DNA of 64,000 nucleotides from an uncultured Paracoccaceae bacterium (GTDB taxonomy: Bacteria > Pseudomonadota > Alphaproteobacteria > Rhodobacterales > Rhodobacteraceae), in the NCBI GenBank assembly GCA_938016515.1, contig CALILP010000034.1, forward strand, positions 1 through 64,000, in the 5' to 3' direction. A model generated the notes under the pieces. The model had not been told where the DNA came from. It saw only the letters and a program-made list of their open reading frames with translations, and did no database searches. Each line of letters starts with the position of its first letter. Position 1 is the stretch's first letter. Made by a program: the position numbers and the translations under genes. Below, piece by piece: positions 1-8,486 of this stretch.

Positions 1-178
1 ATTCAATCGCAGGCCGGGTCAACCAGCCTTCCTGTTCCTGAGCACGCCACAGGATCGGAATGATCGCACTTGCCTGACGGCCTTCGGGGTATTTGGTCAT
101 CTGCGCCTCGGCCCATTTCTGGTTCTGTGGCGTGAACGCAAAGCTGTCCGGCTGTTCTGGGTGAAGTCTACGCAGCAT
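1..178 (-). CDS. nuoE: NADH-quinone oxidoreductase subunit E, 5' part (runs off window)
   Basis: This is the first 59 codons of NuoE, the 24-kDa [2Fe-2S] subunit of the NADH-oxidising arm of respiratory complex I. It is cut by the left window edge and is absent from the ORF track for that reason. The translation starts [19 protein letters not shown] and continues to ...[14 protein letters not shown], the helical NuoE N-terminus that precedes the thioredoxin-like Fe-S domain. The Fe-S cysteines lie outside the window. It follows the small lipoprotein gene after about 50 nt and is the last visible member of the nuo operon, as expected for the order A-B-C-D-E. The call rests on sequence recognition and operon position. 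Confidence 0.85.
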   Translation of the reverse strand, partial: MLRRLHPEQPDSFAFTPQNQKWAEAQMTKYPEGRQASAIIPILWRAQEQEGWLTRPAIE

Positions 179-230
179 GGGGTGGTCCCGTCTTAGATGT
201 CATGTCTGACCAAGTGGTCAGTTTGTCCTA

Positions 231-572
231 CTAGAGGCAGTTTGGTGACGTCAGGCGCACACTTTCGTCGCCGTCAGGGGCCAATGCGCCCTCGCCTTCC
301 AATTCTACCGTCAAACCTGCTAATTGGTCTTGGTTGATCGAGGCCTGTGCCATGATCGGACCAATCGTGTTGATATTGATGTTGCAGCCATTGTTTTCGA
401 TCGCCGCGACAAAACGTTCCCTGTCAGACAACTGAACCGTAGGGGCCAACACCTCTTCCGGTGCACCGGCGGCAGCAGGCGTCGGTGCCGCGCCACGAAG
501 ATCAGGGACAACCAAACCGTTTTCGCAAGCTGCCAAAAAGGCCATCGCGGTCAAAGCAAAGAGTGGTTTCAT
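231..572 (-). CDS. Small lipoprotein encoded inside the nuo operon
   Basis: This is a 113-residue protein with an N-terminal hydrophobic stretch and a lipobox (FLAAC, Cys16), so it is probably a lipoprotein exported and lipidated at the cytoplasmic membrane. The rest is an Ala/Pro-rich linker, then a short domain with two cysteines (Cys in NNGCNIN and the C-terminal PNCL) that could form a disulfide. Its start overlaps the nuoD stop by 4 nt (ATGA), so the two are translationally coupled. Short unassigned ORFs between nuoD and nuoE are known in Rhodobacter-type nuo operons. The protein has no recognised family, and a role linked to complex I is inferred only from coupling. Confidence 0.7.
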   Translation of the reverse strand: MKPLFALTAMAFLAACENGLVVPDLRGAAPTPAAAGAPEEVLAPTVQLSDRERFVAAIENNGCNININTIGPIMAQASINQDQLAGLTVELEGEGALAPDGDESVRLTSPNCL

Positions 573-1807
573 CGGTCAATCTCCCCAAATACAACGTCCA
601 TTGTGCCAATGATCGCAGCAACATCAGCCAGCTGGTGGCCTGTTGCGACATGATCCATCGCCTGCAAATGCAAATAACCAGGCGCGCGCAGCTTGGCGCG
701 GTACGGCTTGTTGGTGCCGTCCGCCACCAGATAGACGCCAAACTCGCCTTTCGGCGCCTCAACGGCTGCGTAAATCTCGCCTTCAGGGACGTGGAACCCT
801 TCGGTATAAAGTTTAAAGTGGTGGATCAAGGCTTCCATCGAGGTCTTCATTTCGCCCCGTGACGGCGGCGTCATCTTGCCCCGCGCCATCACATCGCCCT
901 TCTCATGGCGCAGCTTTTCGCAGGCCTGACGGATGATGTGGGTAGACTGACGCATCTCTTCCATGCGGCACAGATACCGATCATAGCAGTCGCCGTTTTT
1001 GCCGACGGGCACCTGAAATTCGAACTCGTCATAGCATTCATACGGCTGCGCCCGACGCAGATCCCACGCAAGTCCAGAGCCGCGCACCATCACACCTGAG
1101 AAACCCCAGTCTTGGATTTCCTGCTCTGAAATCACGCCGATATCGCAGTTTCGCTGTTTGAAAATGCGGTTTTCGGTCAGCAGCCCATCGATATCGTCGA
1201 TGACTTTCGGGAATTCCACAGCCCATTGATCAATGTCTTCGATTAACTGATCCGGCAGGTCCTGATGCACACCGCCGGGGCGAAAGTAGGCAGCGTGCAG
1301 ACGTGCACCGCACGCACGCTCGTAGAACACCATCAGCTTTTCACGTTCTTCAAAACCCCACAGCGGCGGGGTCAATGCGCCCACATCCATCGCCTGCGTG
1401 GTGACGTTCAAAAGATGATTCAGAACGCGACCAATTTCTGAATATAGCACCCGGATCAAAGAGGCGCGGCGCGGTACTTCTGTGCCTGTCAGCTTCTCAA
1501 TCGCCAGACACCAGGCGTGTTCCTGGTTCATCGGGGCTACGTAATCCAACCTGTCGAAATACGGCAGGTTTTGCAGGTACGTCCGGCTTTCCATCAGCTT
1601 TTCGGTGCCGCGGTGCAGCAGGCCAATATGCGGATCGCACCTTTCAACAATTTCGCCGTCCAGCTCAAGCACCAGACGCAAAACACCGTGGGCCGCAGGG
1701 TGTTGCGGTCCAAAGTTGATGTTGAAGTTGCGGATCTTCTGTTCACCTGTCACGGCATCCGTAGAGCCATCGTCATAGGTGTTTGTGCGAATATCACCGT
1801 CCATCAT
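569..1807 (-). CDS. nuoD: NADH-quinone oxidoreductase subunit D
   Basis: NuoD is the 49-kDa peripheral-arm subunit of complex I. It helps form the quinone-reduction pocket next to the N2 cluster of NuoB. The 412-residue length is normal. The signature [15 protein letters not shown] sits near residue 31, followed by the long hydrogenase-large-subunit-like helical domain and the C-terminal [10 protein letters not shown] ending typical of the family. The start ATG overlaps the stop of the upstream sulfotransferase gene by 4 nt (ATGA), and its own stop overlaps the next lipoprotein start in the same way. Two unrelated genes separate it from nuoC, which is unusual for this operon. Confidence 0.97.
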   Translation of the reverse strand: MMDGDIRTNTYDDGSTDAVTGEQKIRNFNINFGPQHPAAHGVLRLVLELDGEIVERCDPHIGLLHRGTEKLMESRTYLQNLPYFDRLDYVAPMNQEHAWCLAIEKLTGTEVPRRASLIRVLYSEIGRVLNHLLNVTTQAMDVGALTPPLWGFEEREKLMVFYERACGARLHAAYFRPGGVHQDLPDQLIEDIDQWAVEFPKVIDDIDGLLTENRIFKQRNCDIGVISEQEIQDWGFSGVMVRGSGLAWDLRRAQPYECYDEFEFQVPVGKNGDCYDRYLCRMEEMRQSTHIIRQACEKLRHEKGDVMARGKMTPPSRGEMKTSMEALIHHFKLYTEGFHVPEGEIYAAVEAPKGEFGVYLVADGTNKPYRAKLRAPGYLHLQAMDHVATGHQLADVAAIIGTMDVVFGEIDR

Positions 1808-2688
1808 GTCAGGACCTCTCTGTTGTGATGCCAGCGTGCGGGCAGTTCGCCCATCAAGCCAAGCACGTAGTCATAATGTGGCAATAGCAGATCGCGGGCC
1901 TTCTTGGCCCGATCCACATCCAGCGTTGCCGAAGGCGAGGCATGAACGCGGCGATCAAACGACCCTTCTTGCGTCTCTAGCCCCAGAAATGCGCAAAGCC
2001 TGTCGACCGCAGTTTGGGTGAACAGATCTTCGTAAAACGCGATATGGAGCCGGTCTTCGGGGATGACGTTCTGCAATCGCGACAACATGCCGGAATAGTC
2101 GGACCGTGCGATCACCGGATCCTCTTTGCCGCGCAGCATCCGGTTGAACATGTGGTTTGCTTTTTCGTCGATATTCTGACCGTCTTTCAAACGCCAGCCT
2201 GCCATCATCCGCAGATTTGACCACAATCGATCCAGCGGATCGCGAAGCAACATTACAAAGCGCGTGTCGGGGGCCATACCAGCCATCTGCCCAAGCACAT
2301 CTTCGTCCAACAAGCCGTAAGCCGGGGTAATATCCCCCACCAGCCGTGTGCCGGGTCCCGCATTGCGGGTCAGATGGGCGAGGTAAGCATCATTTTCGAT
2401 AGCACCCCGTTTCATCACATCAATCCACGCCTCGACCTCGGCGATGCGGACATCCAGCCGGGCTGCTTTCTCGGGCTTGGCCAGCAGTGCATCTGCGACT
2501 AGCTTGGCGCGCACAGTTGCAAGACGGTCCATTTCCTTGGGCAATTTTGCTGGTGTGATCCGGTCAAAATAATGCAGCTCTTTGATCTGCGGCATTGCGC
2601 ATTGCGGGTGGTCGCAAAGATAGCGGTGCAACCAAGAGGTCCCCGCTTTCGTCGCCCCAACGCCGAACATGATTGTGCGTTCTGACAT
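1804..2688 (-). CDS. Sulfotransferase family protein
   Basis: This 294-residue protein of the PAPS-dependent sulfotransferase fold would transfer sulfuryl groups from PAPS to an unknown acceptor. The 5'-phosphosulfate loop is visible as [14 protein letters not shown] at about residues 11-24, and the 3'-phosphate site as [16 protein letters not shown] in the middle. No signal peptide or membrane segment is apparent, so it is probably cytoplasmic. It overlaps nuoD by 4 nt and the upstream GFA gene by 1 nt (TGATG), so it is co-transcribed and coupled with complex I genes, although nothing suggests a role in complex I. The acceptor substrate cannot be read from the sequence. Confidence 0.85.
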   Translation of the reverse strand: MSERTIMFGVGATKAGTSWLHRYLCDHPQCAMPQIKELHYFDRITPAKLPKEMDRLATVRAKLVADALLAKPEKAARLDVRIAEVEAWIDVMKRGAIENDAYLAHLTRNAGPGTRLVGDITPAYGLLDEDVLGQMAGMAPDTRFVMLLRDPLDRLWSNLRMMAGWRLKDGQNIDEKANHMFNRMLRGKEDPVIARSDYSGMLSRLQNVIPEDRLHIAFYEDLFTQTAVDRLCAFLGLETQEGSFDRRVHASPSATLDVDRAKKARDLLLPHYDYVLGLMGELPARWHHNREVLT

Positions 2689-3122
2689 CAGGCACCACCA
2701 TCCGGGGCATATTTTGCCATCACCTCAGCCTCGGTCATTTGATCGGTGATCCCGGCCAGCGCAAATGTTGACGGTTTCTTGTCGATGAAGATTTCCGAGG
2801 TGATCGGAAAAGCATCCTGATCGTCAAAAGCAGGGGCAGACACTGATTGATGCACACCATCCTTGGTTTGCCACATCAGCGTTGATCCACAGGTACTGCA
2901 AAAGACCCGCTGCCCCCAGTCGCTGCTATCAAAGATTGCAACGGGCGCACCCTCGTCAAAAGTCACTGTATTTGCGCAATATACGGCAAGAAAGACCCCA
3001 CCAGACCACTTCCGGCACATTTCGCAATGACAGGCCCCGCCCTTCATCTCTTGGGGCGTCGCCGCAAAAGAGCAGGCGCCGCACATACAGCGCCCTGTCA
3101 TGGAGGGGGCAGGGTTAGGCAT
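2688..3122 (-). CDS. GFA-family (glutathione-dependent formaldehyde-activating enzyme-like) zinc protein
   Basis: This 144-residue protein of the GFA/CENP-V fold carries the zinc-binding cysteines CMCGAC near the N-terminus, the CHCEMCRKWSG block at about residues 32-42, and the later FCSTCGS pair. These are the family's conserved ligands. Members include S-(hydroxymethyl)glutathione synthase, but most paralogues have no known substrate, so only the family is assigned. The gene shares a TAATG junction with nuoC and a TGATG junction with the sulfotransferase, placing it tightly inside the nuo operon. It probably arrived as an insertion together with the sulfotransferase gene. Confidence 0.85.
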   Translation of the reverse strand: MPNPAPSMTGRCMCGACSFAATPQEMKGGACHCEMCRKWSGGVFLAVYCANTVTFDEGAPVAIFDSSDWGQRVFCSTCGSTLMWQTKDGVHQSVSAPAFDDQDAFPITSEIFIDKKPSTFALAGITDQMTEAEVMAKYAPDGGA

Positions 3123-3739
3123 TAGCCCTTCGCCTCTTCTTTTTCGGCCTTATCGTCACCAGGCAGGATGTATTCGGCACCTTCCCAAGGCGACATGAAG
3201 TCGAACTGGCGGTATTCCTGCACAAGGTTCACAGGCTCATAGACAACACGCTTTTGCACTTCGTCATAGCGGACTTCGGTGTATCCTGTCGTCGGGAAGT
3301 CCTTGCGCAGCGGATAGCCGCGGAAACCATAATCGGTCAGAATGCGCCGCAGGTCCGGGTGGCCCGAGAACAAAATACCGAACATGTCAAAAATCTCACG
3401 CTCGAACCAGTTTGCGGATGGATGCACCGAGATAATCGAGGGCACCATGTCCTGCTCGCGCACCTGCGTTTTCAGGCGGATGCGGTGGTTCTGATACATC
3501 GACAGGAAGTGGTAGACGACATCAAATCGCTTACCCCGGCTGGGGTAATCCACAGCCGTGATATCCACGAGCGACGAAAACTGGCAGGTCCCGTCTGTCT
3601 TTAGAAATTCAACGAAAGACACGAGGTTGGAGGCCGATACATTCAACGTCAGCTCGCCATTGGTGACCTCCCACGACAAAACGCAATCCGTGCGCTTCAG
3701 CTCGATGTGGGCGCCAAGTTGTTCAAGTGCTTCTGACAT
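3122..3739 (-). CDS. nuoC: NADH-quinone oxidoreductase subunit C
   Basis: NuoC is the 30-kDa subunit of the complex I peripheral arm. The 205-residue protein has the family signature [26 protein letters not shown] in its second half and ends in an acidic, lysine-rich tail. In the motif usually written GHPLRKDFP this protein has a Tyr in place of the His (GYPLRKDFP), a small deviation worth noting. The start lies only 4 nt after the nuoB stop, and its stop codon overlaps the next start (TAATG), so it is part of a tightly packed operon. Confidence 0.96.
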   Translation of the reverse strand: MSEALEQLGAHIELKRTDCVLSWEVTNGELTLNVSASNLVSFVEFLKTDGTCQFSSLVDITAVDYPSRGKRFDVVYHFLSMYQNHRIRLKTQVREQDMVPSIISVHPSANWFEREIFDMFGILFSGHPDLRRILTDYGFRGYPLRKDFPTTGYTEVRYDEVQKRVVYEPVNLVQEYRQFDFMSPWEGAEYILPGDDKAEKEEAKG

Positions 3740-3743
3740 CTGC

Positions 3744-4277
3744 CTACCTTACGATTGTGCCGGTACGGCGAATTTTGCGTTGCAGCTGCAGGATGCCATA
3801 CATCAGCGCCTCAGCGGTAGGCGGACAGCCTGGTACATAAACGTCCACAGGCACGATCCGGTCGCAGCCACGCACAACCGAATAGCTGTAGTGGTAATAT
3901 CCGCCACCATTCGCGCAGGACCCCATCGAGATCACATAGCGCGGCTCTGGCATCTGGTCGTAGACCTTGCGCAGCGCGGGGGCCATCTTGTTGGTCAGCG
4001 TTCCCGCCACAATCATCAAGTCCGACTGCCGGGGGGAAGCACGGGGTGCCACGCCATACCGTTCCAGATCGTAACGGGGCATCGACGTGTGCATCATCTC
4101 AACCGCGCAGCAGGCCAACCCGAAGGTCATCCAGTGCAGAGACCCCGTCCGGGCCCAGTTGATCATGTCTGCCGTGGAAGTGACGAGAAAGCCCTTATCC
4201 TGCAGCTCTTTGTTCAAGACTTGGGTGGAATGGTCTTTGTCGACACCAGCGTCATTCAATCCTGCCGCAATACCCAT
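3744..4277 (-). CDS. nuoB: NADH-quinone oxidoreductase subunit B
   Basis: NuoB (PSST) holds the terminal Fe-S cluster N2 of complex I, which passes electrons to ubiquinone. All four cluster ligands are visible: the tandem Cys56-Cys57 in [11 protein letters not shown], Cys121 in GSCANGGG and Cys151 in [11 protein letters not shown]. The length of 177 residues is normal. It lies directly upstream of nuoC with a 4-nt gap. It is separated from nuoA by an unusually long spacer of about 340 nt. Confidence 0.97.
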   Translation of the reverse strand: MGIAAGLNDAGVDKDHSTQVLNKELQDKGFLVTSTADMINWARTGSLHWMTFGLACCAVEMMHTSMPRYDLERYGVAPRASPRQSDLMIVAGTLTNKMAPALRKVYDQMPEPRYVISMGSCANGGGYYHYSYSVVRGCDRIVPVDVYVPGCPPTAEALMYGILQLQRKIRRTGTIVR

Positions 4278-4616
4278 AACGATGCCTCTTGTTCAGTCGG
4301 TGCAGCACCAAGATACGCCCGGCGCCGCGTTGGGATTGGAGTATGCGGCACACCGCAAAAGGTCAAGGCGACAGTGTGCCGCGAAATCAGGCGTTTTGTG
4401 CAATTGAGCGGTGCATTTGGCCTGCCAATAGTTGGCTTAACCCATTGGTCATGATCCGCCTTTGAAATTGAACGATTTCATAATGTCGAAAGATCGCGTG
4501 CCCTGATCTATGGCTGGCTCTGGCACGTTATAGGATCGACAAAAACGTCGAATGTATGCCAGCGCATTTGGGCAGATGACGCGCTACATCGGCAAAGCGG
4601 ACGCCGGCAAAACGGC
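4278..4616. other. Long nuoB-nuoA spacer with no recognised gene
   Basis: This is 339 nt between nuoA and nuoB, where the two genes are usually adjacent. ORFs on both strands across it are short or continue as shadows of nuoB or nuoA, and none resembles a known protein. No tRNA-like cloverleaf or clear terminator hairpin was found. It may hold a second promoter for nuoB onward or be remnant DNA. Confidence 0.5.
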
Positions 4617-4982
4617 CTATTCCCACTCTAGCGCGCCCTTTTTCCACTCGTAGGCAAAGCCGATGGTCAGAACGCCAAGGAACACCATCATCGACCAGAA
4701 TCCGACCATGCTGATGTCCTGAAATGCAACGGCCCATGGGAACAGGAACGCCACCTCAAGGTCAAAGATGATAAACAGGATCGATACCAAGTAGAACCGG
4801 ACATCAAACTTCATGCGGGCATCGTCAAATGCGTTAAATCCGCATTCGTAGGCAGACACTTTTTCAGGGTCAGGATTGCGAACGGCAATGACGGCTGCAG
4901 CGGCGATCAACAGAAGGCCAAGCACAATGGCCAGCCCCAGAAAAATCATGATCGGCAGATATTCGTTCAGCATCTCTTGCAA
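4617..4982 (-). CDS. nuoA: NADH-quinone oxidoreductase subunit A
   Basis: NuoA is a small membrane subunit of complex I with three predicted transmembrane helices, here around residues 8-30, 63-85 and 90-110. The loop [33 protein letters not shown], with the conserved Cys and acidic residues, is diagnostic. The 4982 start is a TTG that gives [11 protein letters not shown], matching the usual MEEML-type N-terminus. An ATG three codons further in (4973) is the alternative. It is the first gene of the nuo operon, transcribed divergently from the phosphotransferase gene, so the operon promoter should lie in 4983-5189. Confidence 0.93.
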   Translation of the reverse strand: MQEMLNEYLPIMIFLGLAIVLGLLLIAAAAVIAVRNPDPEKVSAYECGFNAFDDARMKFDVRFYLVSILFIIFDLEVAFLFPWAVAFQDISMVGFWSMMVFLGVLTIGFAYEWKKGALEWE

Positions 4983-5189
4983 GGGGTGTTCCTTTCCCTG
5001 TCGGCAGAGGATCCCCTGCCCCGTCGTGGCTGACCTTCATCTACCTGCCCTCTCTCAGAGGGTCAACGGGTGACAAGCGCCGAAGCAGCCGTTTTCGAGA
5101 CCCACTGAATGGCCCCGCTTTACGTTTCATTCGCCAAACTGCGACCAGTAAGAGTAGCAGCCAGTTGCCAAAACACGTATCAAGCGACG

Positions 5190-6044
5190 ATGACCAAATC
5201 CCAAACATCCCCTGACAGCACCGTTCTGAGCCAATTCGCAGTGACAGCAGCCCAACTGGTCACGCGGACTCCCATTGCTGAAATTTGGAAAGTCGCGCGC
5301 GCAGACGGCACGCCTGCGGCCCTCAAGATCTACTACGACGGCAACATGCAAGACGAGGCACCCGGTTTCGACCTGCTGGCTGCCCAAAACGGGCAAGGGG
5401 CCGCCCTGATCTATGACCAGACTAATGACGCCGTCCTGATGGAATGGCTCGACGGCCCAAGCCTTGCAGATCTCGTAAGGCGTGGCGCTGACGATACCGC
5501 AAGCAAGGCTTTGGTGGATACCGCCAATCGCCTACACCAGATGCCGGCCGTACCTATCGCCGGCCTTGACCCACTGGAACGTCGCTTCACGTCGCTGTTT
5601 GATGCAAGGTTCGCTCATGACTGCCCCGCATCAGCTGTGGCAGCACTGCGCCGCGCCACCGCCCTGGGACACCACTTGATCGCATCCCAGTCCGACAAAC
5701 GCCCCCTTCATGGCGACTTCCACCACGAAAACATCAAAGGCAGCGCGCGCGGTTTCCTTGCCTTTGATGCAAAGGGGGTCTTTGGGGACAGGCACTATGA
5801 GTTGGCCAACGCCTTCTGGAACCCGCTTGACGCAAAGGGCTATGTCCGAAAACGCGAAACCATCCAGCGGCGATCTGCGATATGGGCAGCAGGGTTTGAG
5901 ACGACCCAATGCAAACTGATTGAATGGGCTGCAGCCTATACAGCGCTGTCACTATCATGGACATATAATAGAACGTTTGGCCCAGAGGTGGCAGAACATA
6001 TCCCGTACCTGGAAACCCTTTTGTCGTGCAGTGATGATCTCTGA
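5190..6044 (+). CDS. Aminoglycoside/streptomycin-kinase-like phosphotransferase
   Basis: This is a protein-kinase-like small-molecule phosphotransferase of the APH family, closest by eye to the streptomycin 6-kinase/hydroxyurea phosphotransferase type. The catalytic Brenner motif HGDFHHENI is present at about residue 172, followed by an AFDAKG motif in place of the DxxD/G metal-binding segment and GDRHYELANAFWNPL, typical of this subfamily. The chosen ATG at 5190 gives MTKSQTSPDS and 284 residues. The longer 5109 ORF adds 27 residues without family similarity. It stands alone, divergent from nuoA and convergent with liuC. The substrate is unknown, and a resistance role should not be assumed. 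Confidence 0.8.
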   Translation: MTKSQTSPDSTVLSQFAVTAAQLVTRTPIAEIWKVARADGTPAALKIYYDGNMQDEAPGFDLLAAQNGQGAALIYDQTNDAVLMEWLDGPSLADLVRRGADDTASKALVDTANRLHQMPAVPIAGLDPLERRFTSLFDARFAHDCPASAVAALRRATALGHHLIASQSDKRPLHGDFHHENIKGSARGFLAFDAKGVFGDRHYELANAFWNPLDAKGYVRKRETIQRRSAIWAAGFETTQCKLIEWAAAYTALSLSWTYNRTFGPEVAEHIPYLETLLSCSDDL

Positions 6045-6101
6045 GACGATCCTGAACCCGAGTGACGCCTTCAAGATGGCGCAGTTCCGCTTTCAGAGGA
6101 G

Positions 6102-6878
6102 CTACGCCCAGCGCGGCGCCCGCTTTTCAAAGAAGGCGGCGATGCCTTCGGGGGCCTCGGCACCGTCCCATTGGGCCGTAAGGGCCGCGATACTGCGATC
6201 AATCGTTGCTGCATCAATCACAGTTCCAAAACTCCGGGCATAGGATTTCGCAGCGGCCACAGCACCGGGAGCGCAGGCCAGATATGGGTCGACCTCGCGG
6301 GCAATTGCGTCATCCAGGTCGGTTGCAGGAACAACACGGCTGACAATGCCAAGATCACAGGCCTCGGAGGCATCAAAACGTCGCGACGACATGAACACAC
6401 GGCGTGCCCGCCCCTCGCCCATACGGGCCAGAACATAGGGGCCAATCGTGGCGGGGATCAGACCCAGCCGGGTTTCTGTCAATCCAAACATCGCAGTCTC
6501 TGCAGAAACCACGACGTCACAGACACAGCACATTCCCACGCCACCACCAAAAGCATCTGCGTGGACCCGGCCAATCAGTGGCTTGGTTAAGGTATTCAAG
6601 GTTTGCAACATCCCCGCAATCCGCCGAGCTTCTTGGGCACGGGTGTTGCTGTCAGCGTCCATCTGATCACGCATCCATCCCAAATCACCCCCGGCACAAA
6701 AGCTACCGCCATCAGCCGCCAGAACCACCACACGAACGGCTGGATCTGCGTCCAGCGCGGTTGCAGCAGCCGTCACCTCGTCCATCATCTGGGCGGACAG
6801 GGCATTGCGTTTCTCAGCGCGGTCCAGTGTCAGGGCCGCAACCCCGCGGACATCAATATCGACACTTACCAAATCCAT
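6102..6878 (-). CDS. liuC: Methylglutaconyl-CoA hydratase (enoyl-CoA hydratase family)
   Basis: This is a 258-residue crotonase-fold enzyme, probably 3-methylglutaconyl-CoA hydratase, which makes HMG-CoA in leucine catabolism. The CoA-binding/oxyanion segments are GGSFCAGGDLGWM near residue 58 and HADAFGGGVGMCC near residue 105, followed by FGLTETRLGLIPATIGPYV, the pattern seen in LiuC/AUH. The family assignment is secure. The specific substrate follows from its position 3 nt downstream of HMG-CoA lyase as the last gene of the liu operon. Confidence 0.9.
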   Translation of the reverse strand: MDLVSVDIDVRGVAALTLDRAEKRNALSAQMMDEVTAAATALDADPAVRVVVLAADGGSFCAGGDLGWMRDQMDADSNTRAQEARRIAGMLQTLNTLTKPLIGRVHADAFGGGVGMCCVCDVVVSAETAMFGLTETRLGLIPATIGPYVLARMGEGRARRVFMSSRRFDASEACDLGIVSRVVPATDLDDAIAREVDPYLACAPGAVAAAKSYARSFGTVIDAATIDRSIAALTAQWDGAEAPEGIAAFFEKRAPRWA

Positions 6879-6881
6879 GAT

Positions 6882-7736
6882 CTATCCCCTCATCCGCTGG
6901 GCTATCGCAGCGGCTTTTGCAATCACATCGCGATCAATACCGGTCTCAAAGCCCAATCGCTCGACATGGTCAATCACAGCCTCGGTCGCGACGTTTCCGG
7001 GGGCGCCGGGGGCATAAGGACACCCACCAAGCCCGCCCACGGCACTGTCGAAATGGCGCAATCCCCTGTCAATCGAGACCGAGATATTATCAAGAGCCTG
7101 CCCACCGGTATCATGAAAATGACCAGCAAGATCTAAGGCAGGGACATCGTCCAAAACCGCATCCAGCATCAAGGCGACACGGTCAGGCGACCCTTTTCCG
7201 ATGGTATCGCCCAACGACACCTGCATCGGGGCCAGCGCCCGCAGGTTTGCAACAGCTGCAGCAACGGCCTCGGGTGCAACCGGACCATCAAACGGACAAT
7301 CGGTGACGCAAGACACATACCCACGCACGCCAACACCCGCAGCAGTGGCTGCATCCACGACAGGACGCAGCCGGGCAATCGACTCAGCAACAGAGCAATT
7401 CAGGTTGGCCTGCGAAAACCCTTCAGAGGCAGAGACAAAGACAGCAATCTCAAACGGCCCTTTGGCAAAGGGTGTAAAACTATCCCAGCCACGCATATTC
7501 GGAACCAGCACGGCATAACGCACGCCTGCAACCAACTTGATTGCGCGCATAACATCTGCGGTATCAGCCATCTGCGGGACCCACTTGGGGCTGACAAAGG
7601 ACCCCACCTCAATGTCGCGCAAGCCACTTGTGCCTAGCAGATCAATCAAGGCAACTTTGTCAGCCAGATCAATCACGGCAGGCTCGTTCTGAAGCCCATC
7701 ACGGGGTCCCATCTCATGCAGCGTTATGAATGACAT
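6882..7736 (-). CDS. liuE: Hydroxymethylglutaryl-CoA lyase
   Basis: This enzyme cleaves HMG-CoA to acetyl-CoA and acetoacetate, the last step of leucine breakdown. The 284-residue TIM-barrel protein opens with MGPRDGLQNE, the metal- and substrate-binding start of the DRE-TIM family. It carries the lyase signature GGLGGCPYAPGAPGNVATE, with the active-site loop cysteine, near residue 233. It precedes liuC by 3 nt. An 84-nt spacer carrying a dispersed repeat separates it from the upstream GST gene. Confidence 0.95.
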   Translation of the reverse strand: MSFITLHEMGPRDGLQNEPAVIDLADKVALIDLLGTSGLRDIEVGSFVSPKWVPQMADTADVMRAIKLVAGVRYAVLVPNMRGWDSFTPFAKGPFEIAVFVSASEGFSQANLNCSVAESIARLRPVVDAATAAGVGVRGYVSCVTDCPFDGPVAPEAVAAAVANLRALAPMQVSLGDTIGKGSPDRVALMLDAVLDDVPALDLAGHFHDTGGQALDNISVSIDRGLRHFDSAVGGLGGCPYAPGAPGNVATEAVIDHVERLGFETGIDRDVIAKAAAIAQRMRG

Positions 7737-7745
7737 GAATCGCAG

Positions 7746-7797
7746 CCCCCCTTCTTTTGGTCCGAAATACTTTCGGGGGTTTGGGGACTGGCCCCCA
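7746..7797 (-). repeat. Dispersed composite repeat, tail module (copy 1)
   Basis: Read on the minus strand this is a GGGG-loop-CCCC hairpin, then CAAACCCCC, then GAAAGTATTTCGGACCAAAA and GAAGG. The same module occurs at 57372-57424, 61547-61598 and 61708-61755. It sits in the spacer between the GST gene and liuE, inside the liu operon. This copy lacks the AT-rich palindromes found beside some other copies. Confidence 0.8.
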
Positions 7798-7820
7798 TTT
7801 CATCCTAACACCGGGCACCA

Positions 7821-8486
7821 TCATGACTGCTCAATCGGCCACGGGTCGTAAAAATCTTTGGCATACAAGCCCTTGGCGTCCACAGGTGGCAATGCTTTTT
7901 GAAAGGCATCGCGCGCCGTGACCCGATCATACCAAGCAGCGACCATTGGACACCCATCCAAAGTCGCAAAATGCAGCCCCATGTAAAGGGCCTGCGCCAC
8001 ACCAATATCAGCGGCAGAAAATCCGCTGGCCAAAAGGTAATCGCGGCCGGTCAACCCCTGCTCTATGGTCTGGAAGGTCTTTGCCAGCCGTTTGGCCTCT
8101 AGGGTCATGACAATCGGGCTGCGCATATGATCTTCGTAGAGGGCGACGTGCTGTTGGGTCAGGGCTGCGGTATGCTGACTGATCGTCTCGGCAAAGTGGA
8201 TCCAGTCCAGCCATGCAGCACGTTCAGGATCGCCCACCAAGCGTCCCATCCCGGCGTCAGGGGCGTATTCGCACAGGACTTCGGCAATCGCACCGCTCTC
8301 ACAGATCGTTTGTCCGTCCAATTCCAACGCGGGGACCCGCCCAGTGGGATTGATCGCGAGGTAGTCAGGGGATCGCAACGCCTTATCGAACGAATGGACC
8401 TGCACTTCAAAATCGAGACCCAGCTCATGCAATAGCCACAAGCTACGCATCGACCGGGTCTGGTGACAATGATGTAGGCGGATCAT
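7821..8486 (-). CDS. Glutathione S-transferase family protein
   Basis: This 221-residue cytosolic GST has an N-terminal thioredoxin-like domain (HHCHQTRSMRSLWLLHELG, then NPTGRVPALELDG and the ESGAI glutathione-contact motif) and an all-helical C-terminal domain. A Ser or Cys/Arg-type active site in the first helix is likely, from CHQTRSMR. Its start overlaps the liuD stop by 4 nt, so it is coupled to leucine catabolism genes. A role in protecting against or processing reactive acyl-CoA intermediates is possible but inferred only from context. Confidence 0.88.
   Translation of the reverse strand: MIRLHHCHQTRSMRSLWLLHELGLDFEVQVHSFDKALRSPDYLAINPTGRVPALELDGQTICESGAIAEVLCEYAPDAGMGRLVGDPERAAWLDWIHFAETISQHTAALTQQHVALYEDHMRSPIVMTLEAKRLAKTFQTIEQGLTGRDYLLASGFSAADIGVAQALYMGLHFATLDGCPMVAAWYDRVTARDAFQKALPPVDAKGLYAKDFYDPWPIEQS

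Noticed and set aside
3558-4454. 298-residue ORF on the plus strand across nuoC, nuoB and the spacer
   Set aside because: Lies antisense to two certain genes; sequence shows no recognisable protein.
5190-6044. Antibiotic resistance gene (streptomycin kinase)
   Set aside because: Only superfamily motifs are visible; chromosomal APH-like kinases often act on other metabolites, so a resistance claim is unsupported.
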